A program made the translations under genes and the position numbers. This document shows, one piece after another, positions 42,404 to 54,345 of a stretch of DNA of 64,000 nucleotides; position 1 is the first letter of the stretch; each line of letters begins with the position of its first letter. The stretch spans positions 40,438,923-40,502,922 of the forward strand of contig CM055110.1 of NCBI GenBank assembly GCA_029204225.1, read 5' to 3'. Under the pieces are notes generated by a model. That model saw only the letters and a program-made list of their open reading frames with translations. It had not been told where the DNA came from and did not search any database. The DNA comes from Diphasiastrum complanatum (lineage: Eukaryota > Streptophyta > Lycopodiopsida > Lycopodiales > Lycopodiaceae).

Positions 42404-44590
42404 CACTACAAGAAAAGGTAGCAAAAATTACGGAAAAAATGGCAAAAATTACGAAAATTTTTGCAATTTTTGCCATTTTTTGCCAAAAAAATTGCGGAAA
42501 CAATTTCCACAATTTTTTTGGCATCTTCGCAATTTTGGTCCCGCAATTTTTTTGGCTGATTATCCGTAATTTTTATGGCTAAATTAACAATAAAAAAATT
42601 GCGGAAACCCACCTACAATTTTTTGGCATAATAGTTGCGAATTTATTTCCACAATTTGTTTATACAATTTGTTTGGCTGATATTTTTTGCCAGATTTTTT
42701 GGGCAAAAATTGTCAAAAAAATTGCGGAAATTCATTTTTGCAATTGTTGTGTCAAAAATTGCGGATATTTTTCCGCAATTTTTTGTGCAAAAATTGCGAA
42801 AAAAATTTACGAAAATTCATTTTCATAATTTTTTTCAAAATAGTGTCAAAAATTTGCGAAAAATAAATTCGCAATAGAATATAAATTACGAATTTATTTT
42901 CTACAATTTTTATACACTATTCAAAAAAATTGTGGAAATGAATTTTCGCAATTGTTTTGACAATTTCTGCCAAAAAAATTGCGAATAAATACTTGCAATT
43001 TGTTGGCTAAAATTGCAAAAAATATCACCAACCCTAAACCCTAAACCTCGATAGCCAGTTCTTTACCTTAGATAACGGCTGAGTTAAACATGACTGTCGT
43101 GGCGTCGGATCCTTCTCTATAGTTGCACACTACATGACATACAAAAAAGATTATGAAATTGTAAGAAAACTTATCTCTATCTCTCTAATGAGGTCCATAC
43201 TTTTTATAAGGCTTTCACAATTTAGAGTATGACTTCCCATGCATTGTCTTATGTCTCAAAATACATGTGCAATAATTAGACTCTTAGAAAGAAGTGAGGT
43301 TAAATCTCTTTAACTGTAGATAACGGCTGAGCTGAACCCAATTGTTGTAGCATTGGATCCTCCTCTACAGCAACATGATGCATGATCAAAACTAAAATAA
43401 GAAATATATCTCATTATCTTTCCCTTTCTCATTCTCTCTTTTTCTCTCTTTGTCTCTCTCCCTCTCCCTCTCTTTATGTAGATAGCTAGGACCGTACCAA
43501 GTTTTAATAGAAAGAAATGGAGAGGGAGAAAGAAGAAATGAGAAAGCGAACTAACCTGGGATAAACTTTTCATCATCTTCATCTATATCTGTACAGTCTT
43601 TTGGAGTTCTTCCATTTCTTCACTTTGTCTCTCTATCTCCTTCCTCATTTCATCTACTTGGGAAGAATATTGCATCTCTTTTCTATAGACACTTAGGCCT
43701 CTTACTCTCTTTCGTCCCCGACTATGTTCTTCTAAAATCTTCACTACTTTGTCATCGGAGTTTGTTCCTAACATATAATTAATTAAATCCTTCGTTCTAC
43801 ACAAAAAAAAAAAAAACATAGCTAATCAAATTTACATGCAAAATCATTTATATGTTCATCATTATTTTATAAAATTAAATGTATTTAAACCATAATTTCA
43901 AAAAATATATGTTATCATATCTCATGTTGGGTGATACCTTCAAAGTCTCAGCCACAGGTCAGGATCCAACTCGGCTGCTTTTAGTTTGCCAAAACCTTTA
44001 CTAGTATGAGCATCCACATAGATCTCGACAACAATTGGAGCCCTATTCTTTTCTTGTGTCTAAAATTTGGCACTCAACGATAGACAAAAATAAATGACAT
44101 CATGAAAAAAGAGATTTCGCATATCGGAGTATAAAAATGCAAATTTTGTTGTATACACACATATCAGTCTCATATTGATGCCCGCATATCCAGCTCGACC
44201 AACATTCGGCATCTTTTGTTGTTTTGATCTGCTGATTTTATTTTGTTGACTCAATTTCTAAGCAAATTATTATACACACATCAAGTAAATGAATAATAAG
44301 TCAGTAGTAAGTTAAATAAATCATGCACTAACTAGAGATGACCAAGCATTCAAGTCAAATTTTGGTTTCAAAATACATAGATAAAACAAAAAAGTGGAAT
44401 ACAATTTGGAAAGTTTTGTTTTTTAAGTATTGACGTAGAAGTTGCCATCTCTCCTTTTCCATCCACTCAGGACATTTTGGCGTTAAATTTTCTGCCTCTA
44501 CTTTATCTATGTCATTCTCGAGTCTTTGTCTTAATGAACAAAAACTGGACGACAATTTTCCATTTGTGTTCCTAATGTCCTTCATGCTCC
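42404..44590. mobile_element. CACTA (En/Spm) transposon fragment
   Basis: The left end is CACTACAAGAAAAGG, the canonical terminus of plant CACTA elements. It is followed by about 600 bp of subterminal repeats of AAAATTGCGGAAA in both orientations (42419-43020). A minus-strand transposase-like gene lies at 43583-44585. A direct repeat with GATAACGGCTGAG is at 43062-43125 and 43316-43375. The opposite terminus is missing; copia sequence resumes at about 44594. Confidence 0.75.
43583..44585 (-). pseudogene. Plant transposase (Ptta/En/Spm family) fragments
   Basis: Leftward, 44355-44585 gives RNTNGKLSSSF and PEWMEKERWQLLRQYLKN, 44060-44254 gives KISRSKQQKMPNVGRAGY, about 43950-44050 gives a YVDAHTSKGFGKL-like stretch, and 43583-43819 gives SRGRKRVRGLSVYRKE and a coiled coil (EMRKEIERQSEEMEELQ). 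This order (conserved Trp region, KQ..GR.GY, then GRVRGLG-like and coiled coil) fits the plant En/Spm-associated transposase family. Pieces are separated by stops or introns. It lies inside a CACTA-type element, which supports the call. Confidence 0.6.
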
Positions 44591-44593
44591 TCA

Positions 44594-45977
44594 GTTGCCA
44601 AAGAACCTATTATCAGTCTCTAAGATAATTGATAAGGGCTACACTATTACTTTCTTATCTGAGCAGTGTACAATACTCAAGGAAGACACTACTTTGACTA
44701 CATACACTAGAGTCAAAAACCTTTATATACTCTCTAATTAAGTTGCATTAGCTAGTATCTCTAATGAAAATGTAAATGACAGTGCTGTTCTATGGCATAG
44801 TTGATTTGGACATGTGAATACAACATGGCTTTCTTATATGTGTTGTAATAATTTAGTTGATGGACTGAATTTCTCTTCTTCATTAGATGAGAAATCTTTC
44901 TTATGTGAATCATGCATCTATGGGAAGCACTCTAGAAGAAAATTTTCCAAATCACATTCCATCAAAACAAAGCATGTACTGGATCTTGTACATAGCGATA
45001 TTTGTGGTCCAATGCCAACTCCGTCATTAGGAGATGAAATCTATTTTATCAATTTCATAGATGATTATTCTAGATGGTCTACAGTCATGTTCATAAAACA
45101 CAAATCTAAAACCTTTAAATGCTTCAAGAGATTGAAGGCCATGGCTGAGACACAAACATCTACAAAAGTGAAGGCACTCCGAACTGATGGTGGTGGCGAA
45201 TACATCTTTAACGAGATGTCCAACTACATGGCTAAACATGGTATTAGAAGACAGTTCACCACTTCCTATTCACCTCAATCGAACGGGATTGCAAAAAAGA
45301 AGAATCAAACTCTTCTCAACTCAGCCAGATCCATGCTACATCAAGCACATCTACCTGCGAAGTTCTGTGCAGAAGCTACTACCACAACCTGTTACGTGCA
45401 GAACAAATTCAATACCAAAGTCGTCAACAACAAGACTCCTCATGAAGTTTGGCATGATCACAAGCCTAGTGTCAGCCATTTAAAAATCTCTGGTTGTATA
45501 TGTTTTGTTCACATTCCTAAACAGCTTAGGAAGAAACTAAATCATAGGACAAATAAATGTATTTTCATTGGCTATCCTGATGAATATAAAGCTTATAAAG
45601 TTTATGATCCATCCACCAATGTAGTATTTGTCTCTAGAGATGTAATATTTCAAGAACATACGTACTATGATTTCAAACAACCATCGATAAACGATGCTAT
45701 GTCATTTCATCCTATTTTACGTAGCATAGATTCTTGCAACGTTGATGCTCCTTCTATAGAACCTGCAGCTATAGTTATAGAAGCTGAGCAGCCGATAGTA
45801 CCTATCATCAAACCAGACCAAGCTACCTCGAACAGGTCTGGGGAAATTCAAAAAGAAGCATCATCACATTTTGGTCAATCGAACATCCGCAGATCTTCAC
45901 GGACTCGGATAGTTCTTGAGAGGTATGCATCTCAATCATTCTGGACTTCATCAGAAAAACCAGAGAGCCTAGCCTAA
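44594..45977 (+). pseudogene. Copia protease end, GAG-pre-integrase and integrase (catalytic Glu to Lys)
   Basis: From 44594 the frame reads LPKNLLSVSKIIDKGYTITF. A stop lies at 44736 and another within LWHS-stop-FGHVN at 44801-44803. The 44814-45977 frame holds CESCIYGKHSRRKF, the integrase core with VHSDICGPM and LRTDGGGEY, and then NGIAKKKNQ where NGIAEKKN is expected. The third catalytic residue (codon 45294-45296) is therefore Lys. The C-terminal FIGYPDEYKAYKVYDP and VSRDVIFQE follow. Gag is absent, its place taken by the CACTA fragment. Confidence 0.9.
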
Positions 45978-45998
45978 GTAATTAACTCTAAGTATGTT

Positions 45999-46990
45999 GT
46001 GAAGTGGCAAGAAGCTATGGAAGGCGAGTACAACCCACTTTTGACGAATCAGACCTGGACACTGGTCGACTTCTCTACTCATAAGAGAGTTATCGACAAC
46101 AAGTGGATCTTCAAGAAGAATATTAACTCTGATGGTTCCATTGCCAAATGGAAAGCACGACTAGTCGCTAAAGGATTCACTCAAGTCCAAGAAATTTTCA
46201 ATTTTGTCGTCAAGATGCAGTCAATCAGGACTTTGATTGCGTTAGCAGCTGCAAAAGATCTCAAAATGCACCAAATGGATGTCAACACAACATTTCTCAA
46301 TGGCAATGTCGAAGAGGAGCTGTACACCTTTCAACCAGAAGGATTCGAAGTCAAAGACGAAAAGCACAAAGTGTGCAAGTTACACAAAGCAATCTAGACC
46401 ATATTTAGCATACACTGTTAGCACGTTAAGTCAATTCATGTCTAATCCTAGGATCTCTCATTGGAAAGCATTAAAGAGAGTGATGAGATATATTCAGGGA
46501 AGTTTAGATCACATTTTATGTTATGATAAAAATGCTATCGACCCACTCGTCCTGCGAGGCTACTCTGACTCAGATTGGAGAGGAATAGTCTCTACCAGAA
46601 AATCTACCTCCGGGTTCTATTTCTATCTAGCAGGGGGACCGCTCAACTGAGGCAGAGTACATCACAGCATGCCAAGTTTCAAAAGAAGCTGTATAAGTTA
46701 GGTTATTACTTCACGACTTACATCGCACTCAGTTTAATACTATCACCATTTTGTGTAACAACATGAGCTGTATTTCACTGTCACTAAATCCCAGATTTTA
46801 TGGCAAATCCAAGCACATAAAAATCCAGTATCATTTTATTCGGGAAAAAGTTTTCTCAGGGCAAGTGATCCTTCAATACTATTCAACAACAAAAATGGTT
46901 GCAGACATCTCCAAAACACTTCTCAGGATCAAGCATCAGAAGTTCTTCAACATGCTTAACTTGACGAAGATACCAACGCACCAACCGTGA
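45999..46990 (+). pseudogene. Copia RT-RNase H with the RT palm deleted
   Basis: RT begins KWQEAMEGEYN, NKWIFKKNINSDGSIAKWKARLV, and has QMDVNTTFLNGNVEEEL. After CKLHKAI and a stop, the next residues are RPYLAYTVSTLSQFM of the RT-RNase H connection, so roughly 150 residues including YVDD are gone. RNase H keeps GYSDSDWRG, but a deletion and frameshift near 46635 put STEAEYITAC out of frame. The tail ends ADISKTLLRIKHQKFFNML. The coding is dead. Confidence 0.9.
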
Positions 46991-47003
46991 CCTTAAAGGG
47001 GAT

Positions 47004-48374
47004 TGTTGAAAATTAAGCCCACAATTACCAACTTTGGTTCTATGTCTGCTCATCTGATACCTGGAGGAATCACAAACTTAGACAACCAATTTATTTGAAG
47101 ATCGTCTACAACGGGCTTCCGGCTGATCTCCAGCAAAGGGTAACCAATCCTATCATAATTTCAAGTTCAAATGTTAAGTTCAATAATTTGAAGTCATTGA
47201 AGACTTGGCCATCTTCAAGGACTTCCACGAAATTAGCATTTAGAACAAGTCTGCAGAAATACATTACTTTCACGATAGTCTGCAAAAATACTCTAAGTGT
47301 CACGACAGTTTATAGAAATGAACTATGTTTTCCACAATATCATCTTTTTTGCATTTTTTTGAAATGCGAAACTAGCATAGTTCAACAATTTAAACTATTT
47401 TGCAACAAATCAAAATTTAAACTATTTTGCCATAGTTCAAAGTTCAACCATTTTAGGGCACCTACGGCTTTTTTGTAAAAAAGTGAAGAGAGAGAAAATT
47501 TTCGAAGGTCATCTACTTTTAAGAGTTGAACTGTTTTAGGGCACCTTCGGCTTTTTCGCAAAAACCCAAAGAGAGAGAAAAAATGAAGGTCGTCTATTTT
47601 AAACAAAGGACGTTCCCAACCACTTCCCAAAATTTGCAAAGTGAGAGAAAACCACTTCACGTAAGATGCGAAGTGAGAGAATCTGCAACATCCTCGTCCA
47701 CATCAACATTCCCTATGGGTTGACAGTGTACACTATGTACAATGGCTTACCTGATTAGGTGACAATCATTTATTGTAATTAATACACGGATGAAATCTAT
47801 AAATAGATCATCCAAGCAGAGATTGTTGTTGCTCCGTCCATGAGACGCATTATTTGAGCCTCCCAATTGCGCCTTCAATTTTGGTTGTAATTGCTATTTG
47901 TATTGTGCTTCAATGTAATATAGAAGCAGCATGTTTTTATCCGTGTACAATGTAGATGAATGCATGTTGTGATTGAATGCACTTTCATTAATGTTTGATC
48001 GCGCTTGTTTACTTACTCTGATCAGAATACGGATGTCTACGACTCCTCAGTTTCTAATCAGACAATAGCCTCGCGATATCATACTGCTCTTCCACTTATT
48101 TCAGAACTACACTTCACATTGAATGTGATTTCAGTAGTACCACACACAAATCATCTCTAATCTCTTCGGTGGACTATACTCTTGTTTTTAGAGTATGAAT
48201 TAATTTTTAAGATCCTATTGGGCAATTAAAACACTTAAAGCTATGATTACATTTAGCATAAGCTGTCTATTAGACTATTTTTGCATTTAGCAGCTGATTA
48301 GAATGGGAGAGCTGTTCCGCAATATTTCTGCTCTCTTCTCCGTTCTGGTTCTTCTTATCTCTCTTGCCCCATCA
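47004..48374 (+). mobile_element. 3' LTR of the 42-48 kb copia (about 1.37 kb)
   Basis: It begins TGTTGAAAATTAAGCCC right after a purine tract (AAAGGGGA) and ends CCCCATCA, matching the 5' LTR end at 42388. A TATA-like TCTATAAATAG lies near 47798. Two imperfect copies of TTTTAGGGCACC and nearby GAGAGAGAAAA words occur around 47452-47590. The left three quarters have no 5' LTR counterpart left, so the full extent is inferred. Confidence 0.65.
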
Positions 48375-49854
48375 GTAACTCTGTTGAATTTTCGTTTCTA
48401 GCAAGTAATTTCAAATTACTAAAGGTCATAATAAACAATCAAAATGTTTTAGCACTCTAACGAATTGATGATTTCCAAATATCATCATTTACTGTTGCGT
48501 CTTCGTTTATATTTATCACTATCAATTGTGGGATCATTGTATACAAGTGAACTTTGTAAAGTTAGAAACAAATCATTCTAGCAACTTATTTCAACACCCA
48601 ACCAAAACTGTTTTTATTTAACATTGGTATACTTACATTCATTTTTTCCATTGCTTAATGAGTTGGAATGCATATTTTGTTGTTTCGAGATACCACGACT
48701 CGTGATAATGTCTCAAAGTTAGATTTGCCTTTGGATGACGATTGCTGAATTGCACAATTTTGCGTATATCACTTAGACTTCTGGAAGCAACATCCATGTA
48801 TGTTCCATGCATGACAAGAAGAAAAGCAATGGATTTGTCCATTTGTAACTTATACATTCAGTGTGTACAATACATAGATTTATTTTGGTATGGATAAATG
48901 TGCTTGGCCAATGTACACATAGCTATGATGACAAACGTGCTTGGCCAATGTTACACATAGCCACATGACACATGAGGTTGTCGTTATCACATATGAATAA
49001 AACAACAATGGAGCCATAAAAATTTCTCAACATGAATCATCGGCGAAGCATGGGTTGAATCCGAACTAAGACAATGTAATGTGACCTTCATAGAAGAATG
49101 ATTCTAGCATATTGGAAACAATGATGAGGTTTTTCTCCTTTTTATATCTTGCATTCTCAAAAAAGAACTATAAGTCCCCAAGCATAAGTCAAAGTTAAAG
49201 AATAAAACTTAAAGAATAAAACTATGTTGTATAGCATGTCTTGTGCATTGAATAATTGTTATCATCCCTACAAAACAAAACTCACATAACTCGCAAGTGA
49301 TCTACTCTCAAATGGTCAAAACCCATGCAAAACGAACAAAGTTCATTAAACAATTAGAGACAATAATCCAATTTTTTGATTAACAAAAAATTAAGTGTTT
49401 AAAATAAAATAAAAAAGATTATGAAGTGCAAAACAAATTTTAAAACTAAAAAACATTTCAAAACAAGATTTTTTATGTCATAAATCTTGGGTTTAAAAAC
49501 CGGCAAGTAAGGGCTTGTGGCAAGTAAGGGCTTGTCACTCAATATAGGCCCAAGAACTTTTTCACATATCTATTTTTGAAGGAAACCTCAAGAAGGTTTC
49601 CGAACACACTGGTTTGCGGCTTCCTAGTTCGTACATGTACTTTCAGTGCATCTTCCTAGTTACTACGTGTTGTGACTTTGTTGAGTTTCGTTTAGTTGCA
49701 TTGGAAATTTTGTCAGTTCTCTGTGATATATTGGAGATCAGCTGAGGAGAGGTTGTGAAATTGGCTGGAGCTGCTGAATGTTGGATCGCCTGAGCTAGAG
49801 CTAGGTTTCTCTGCACTCTCTGGACTCTCTCTGTCTGTTTGAAAGGGTAAATTT
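48375..49854. other. No gene recognised
   Basis: AT-rich. The minus-strand 72-codon frame 48639-48857 has no known domain. Short tandem duplications occur at 48899-48963 (GCTTGGCCAATGT) and 49502-49537 (GGCAAGTAAGGGCTTGT). 49700-49850 is more GC-balanced and may be the 5' UTR of the next fragment. Confidence 0.4.
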
Positions 49855-50098
49855 ATGTGGCTGGGCTTCACTACATTGCATTCATTGCCTGAACTCTTCT
49901 TAATTAGTCCAATATTAGCAGCAGCTTTGCAAAGATTGGAGCTGGAATCGCAAAAGAAATTAGCTTCTACGGGTGAAATTGGTTTTTCGAGAGTTCAAGA
50001 TTTTCTTGCCGCTTCTTCCAAGAGACTACTTCAAGCTAGCAGCTCCTTTAATTTCTCTCGGGCTTGCGCTTTCATCATTATAGGCTCTGGATCTGGAG
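49855..50098 (+). pseudogene. Putative first exon of a GMC-type FAD oxidoreductase, rest missing
   Basis: The frame starts MWLGFTTLHSLPELFLI and ends RACAFIIIGSGSGG, followed at once by a GTGAGT splice donor. FxxIxGSGSGG resembles the N-terminal FAD-binding Rossmann motif of GMC oxidoreductases and related flavoenzymes. The upstream helix-rich leader (AAALQRLELESQKK) is unrecognised. No second exon with further GMC motifs is found in the following 2 kb, so the gene is truncated or the identification is wrong. Confidence 0.35.
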
Positions 50099-50380
50099 GT
50101 GAGTGACTAGTAATAGTACTAAATATACAGGAAACTTGTAGCGTTGTACCAACTTAATCATTCATTCAGACCATTGCTTCGTGGATAGTCCTTTTATGTG
50201 GTGCGGCTGGTTTTGATATATTATTACAGGCTCTGGATTTGGAGGTGAGTGACTGTAATAGTAGTAGTATACTGGAAACTTGTAACTTTGTACCAACTTA
50301 ATCATTCATTCAGACCCGTTGAGACCATTGCTCCCTGAATGTCCTTTTATGTGGTGGGCGGGTTTTGATATATTATGTTC
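50078..50380 (+). repeat. Tandem duplication of about 150 bp spanning an exon end and its splice donor
   Basis: 50083-50228 and 50229-50380 align closely (GGCTCTGGATxTGGAGGTGAGTGACT, then CTTAATCATTCATTCAGACC, CCTTTTATGTGGTG and GGTTTTGATATATTAT). In the second unit TTACAG precedes GGCTCTGG, which could act as a splice acceptor. Confidence 0.85.
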
Positions 50381-51267
50381 TGTGATCATGGAAATTTTAC
50401 TTTTTCCAAATTAAACGCTTCTAAAATTGTGACTATTAATTATCACATTGTATGAACATAGAAAACATTACAACTTGAGAATTTCAATTGACCAAAGCTT
50501 ATTCCATTCCATTTAAAAATTCTTTGTAACAATATTTCAAAAGTTTTGAAACATGTTCACTTACCTGTTAATATAATTCCACCTAAATTGATTTGAATAA
50601 TGGCTTTTTAATTATTGATATTACAAATTGTATGACTTTATTTAAATGGTTGATAGGGTTGGGTGCCATCTTGTAATAATTGTTGTTTGGAGTTGTATTT
50701 AATAAGTGGAAAATGCTCATGGGCTTTGAACACCATTATTCAGATTCATATTCTGCTGCCCACCTCGACATGAATACACTCACGCTTACATAGATAAAAT
50801 GTCGATTATGCCACGTAGCAAGTGTGAGTAGGATCGATATCGAACAAAGTGCTCGTGAGCACCTATCTCTCGACGCAGAGCGGCTTAGTAAGTGATGAAG
50901 ACACACTACGACGGTCGATAGCGAGCCTGCTCATGCCTGTCGTTACCTAGCACATGATTGGCTGGCTTTCTCCCATGCATTCCATGCATGCCAAGAGACA
51001 AGGTGATCTATAATATACGTCACGGAATCATTGCGTCATAACAATGAAAAATTTGTAACAAAAAATACAAAATATTGCTCTAGAGACTTAAAAAAATACT
51101 TTTGAGAAAATGCATATTACTTCTCACCCTCATGCAAGAGTGATCAACACCTAGCTTTAACAACAAAAGCTAAAATCAAAAGAATAAAATAATTGGACAC
51201 ATACTCCATCCATTTTCTGCATCCAGCTTGTTATGCTCATGCTCTCTCTTGCTCGCTCGCTTTCTAT

Positions 51268-51321
<54 letters not shown>

Positions 51322-52007
51322 CCTTGTTCTGCAAGTATAGTGGAGCCCAGACATTCTCACTGATTTCATCACTGAAAAGGTAAAAGAGTTCGTTACTGAT
51401 TTGACCAATTCATACTTAATTTCTTTCCTCCTGATGACTACTCATATAATGCATGCATGTAATTTCTAAAGAATTCTGGTTCAGTACCTGTTTTATTTCT
51501 GAAAATTAGCTAGCTTTCATCTAATTTCTCCACTCTCTCTCATTAAACCATCAGAACTGTTGTTTCTAGGATTGTATTGGTGGTAAAAGGGTTTCTTACC
51601 CATCTTCATCCTCGAAATCTATAAGCTATTACATAGAACCAATAAGTACAACTAGCTACATTCATATTGTAGTTCAGATTCAGTAAATTATTTTCATTCA
51701 ATCTCTTTAGTTTTGTTTGTAAAGGGCTCCGGGACTCATCTGAGCATTGATTTAAATCAAATAATCCACATGACCGATGTAGTAGGAAAACATGGCCTAT
51801 GATCAGATAGATAATAATTGTGTTCTGGAGTGCAGGAACTATAGTACTGCAATATTGCAGCCTTCTGTAATCCAATAAAATGGTATTGGATTTTGAATCT
51901 GCCCGACAGTCAACCTACTCAGAGCATGATATGATTGTCGATGTCCTCGAAACAGTGGCATTTGTGATGGATTTAGCACACCACCTGTTTAGAACTGCCC
52001 ATATACG
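50381..52007. other. Intergenic, with a CT microsatellite
   Basis: (CT)n at 51270-51319. No supported gene. 51895-52007 may hold decayed upstream coding of the PDDEXK_6 fragment, but in broken frames. Confidence 0.45.
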
Positions 52008-52538
52008 ATGTTCCTTGCAGACAAGAAGTTAGCCATCGTTGGACATGAGTTGTCAGGTTTTATACAATGCATGTGTCAGGCTACCGCAATATCCTTTCAC
52101 AAAAGTGACATGGGCATTCCTCCTTGGAGAGAAGTAGAACACATGAGCAACTTTTGGTTTTCTAATTATAAGATATTCACCTCAACCCATCAACATTTTG
52201 CTGGATATCATATGTGCTTCCACTATCACGTTAATCGTGATGAACTGTACCCTGCCTATGGCTTAATTTGTAGTTACTCATGGACTTCAGAGCTATCAAG
52301 GCGAAGAGCTATATTTGAGACCCTCAACAGAAGAGTAAAGAGTGCCACATTGGATAGCATTGTATGTGAGATTATGGGTTGTGGTTGTGGTTTTTACGAA
52401 GTGAAGAATGAATGGCAACCACCTCCAATGAATCCAAAAAAAACACTAACATCAAGCAAGAGAGCCATGGGAGATCTTTCATTACCCTTCGCCATGCATC
52501 ACCCTGAAGGAGGCAACGGCGACATCGATCCACAATGA
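52008..52538 (+). pseudogene. PDDEXK_6 (DUF506) family C-terminal fragment
   Basis: The 176-codon frame contains SFHKSDMGIPPWREVEHMSNFWFSNY, which lines up with the conserved KxGMHxPPWRxxEYMxxKW block of plant DUF506/PDDEXK_6 proteins. The C-terminal VKNEWQPPPMNPKK and SSKRAMGDLSL also fit. The catalytic-like core expected upstream is missing or lies in broken frames (stop in frame near 51990). The middle part (FAGYHMCFHYHVNRDEL) does not fit and may be inserted or frameshifted. The family has unknown function. Confidence 0.6.
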
Positions 52539-52748
52539 CAACTAGCAACCTTGGTTTGGGAAGGAATGACCAGTTTGTTTCAGCTTATTTTGATTTGGCT
52601 GATCATGTCTATATATGACATGCAAATTTTGCTGGTATACAAAGTTTTTCAAGAGAATAACTTGTTTTTATATATGCTAACTTTGTCACAAAGGAAACAA
52701 GAACACACATGGATTGTAGATCCAAGTTCTTTAGAGAATGAAACCCCC

Positions 52749-52751
<3 letters not shown>

Positions 52752-52784
<33 letters not shown>
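52752..52784. repeat. CA microsatellite
   Basis: (AC)16. The open frame across it (52551-52802) is not supported as a gene. 52785-53157 holds nothing else recognisable. Confidence 0.9.
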
Positions 52785-52786
<2 letters not shown>

Positions 52787-53157
52787 GTACAACAACATCT
52801 AATGGTACAAAAGCTTTAAAATGCAGAAAGTACAAGCACCTTAATTGGTATTTCTGGAGGATCGAAATTGTTACACGATAGGTTCAAATAGTACCACTCT
52901 TTGGTACTCTAAAGTCTTAGAAACACGTAAACCTTATAAAAATAGTACAAATTTTGTAAAATTGGTAGTACCTAAAGCTGAGATTCCACCAATCGGTAAA
53001 CAACACTAAAATAGTACCAAAAAGACTACAAAGGATTGTATGCGAGCCTCCATTGAAAATTGTATCTTGTTTAAATGGTCCATGCTTCTTCTTAGGATAG
53101 AAGTGCACCATCACAATAACTTCTTTTATTTATCACCCTTGACAACAAGAATACACT

Positions 53158-53280
53158 CTTTGAAACTTATCAACTAGTTTGAGATTTATCATGTGGAGTT
53201 TAATTGGCAATTTTGGCCAATATGCATTTTAAACTTAGAGGTAAACTTTACAATGTTAATAAGGCCTAAGAATAGTTGAT
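53158..53280 (+). repeat. Remnant of the 7.8-kb copia LTR family
   Basis: Shares in order TTGAAACTTATCAACTAGTTT, GGCAATTTTGGCCAAT-like and AAACTTAGAGGTAAACTTT with the LTR starts at 7793 and 10691. It is heavily diverged. Confidence 0.45.
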
Positions 53281-53365
53281 TTACACTACAACAAGTTGCG
53301 CAATTTCCAGCACTTTTTTTGAGAAAAATTAAGAGGGAGAGGTGCTTGAAAATGACAAGATCCCC

Positions 53366-53401
53366 TCCCCCTCCTTTAACTTATGTACATAAGGAGGGGG
53401 G
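53366..53401. repeat. GC-rich hairpin CCCCCTCCTT / AAGGAGGGGG
   Basis: Arms of about 10 bp flank an AT-rich loop. A CACTA-like CACTACAACAAG lies at 53284-53295, but no matching opposite terminus is seen. Confidence 0.5.
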
Positions 53402-53521
53402 CCGTGTACCCACGTGCCCCCTCCCCATCTTCTCCTCCACTCTGGGCCATTGGTTCATTTTGGGGGGCCGTAGCCTGGAGGCCACCACCCGCACCCCTCT
53501 TCTTCAGCAATTTGGATCATA

Positions 53522-54345
53522 TTAGGCCGCATCTCTGGCGAGATTTTCTAGGATGGATTCTCCAAAAGATAATAGAAAATGATCACGTTCCGTGACGACA
53601 TTAAGTTTCTTAAAATCAACACAAATCCAGAGTTTTCCATTTTTCTTAGGAACGATGACGATTGGGGAGACCCAATCAGTATGTTCGATTTCATAGATGA
53701 ATCTTGCATTTAACAAGCGTTGGAGTTCTTTTTTTATTTTGGCCTTGTAGATCGGATTGCATCGGTAGGGACGACTAGCAGTTGGCCTCGCACCCGGTTT
53801 AAGAGAAATACGATGCACAGCTACTTGGGGTGAGACGTCTTTCATGTCTTTATAGGACCAAGCAAAGACATGTCTATATTTGTGCAGTAGCTTTTCAAGC
53901 CGTCAGCATTGTTCGCGATTGAGATGAGCTCCAACGTGAAAAATGTATTTGTTAGTTTCAGTTGGCTCACTCAAAGATAGAGTGATGGTGCGGGCAAGGC
54001 CTTCATAGGTCAAATTACCATTTGGTTCACGTTGAGATTGGAGTAATTGGATTGTGACATCCTCGATCGTATAGTCCTTAAGTATTCAGGCACATCATGG
54101 GCTGGAGATTCGAGGGGGGCTTTGCCTTCCAACTGTCAGGATAGTGATTTGGAAGGTTCGGGGGTTGGTGTAGGAATAGAAGCAATCTCAAGAACTTTCC
54201 TAACAATGGTAAGGTTGCCAGACGGTTGAATTTGAAGAGGTTTCTTCATCTTTTCTTTCATGGTATAGCCACGTGGTTGTGGCTTCGAAGGTTGTGAGAT
54301 GTGCGGATGAGAAAGTGGTGGCACATCATGGAGGATTTTGTCATC
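53522..54345 (-). pseudogene. Ty3-gypsy pre-RT linker and RT N-terminus
   Basis: Leftward, 54136-54324 gives a Pro/Ser/Lys-rich linker. Near 53940 the frame reads VGAHLNREQC, a stop, then LLHKYRHVFAWSYKDM. The 53522-53845 frame gives VAVHRISLKPGARP, RPYRCNP, FIYEIEHTDWVSPIVIVPKKNGK and VDFKKLN, the first RT block. It ends before the YxDD region. Closely related in layout to the plus-strand RT at 17676-18606 but diverged. Confidence 0.88.

Noticed and set aside
53284-53295. CACTA transposon terminus
   Set aside because: CACTACAACAAG fits the form, but no opposite terminus, subterminal repeats or transposase was seen nearby.
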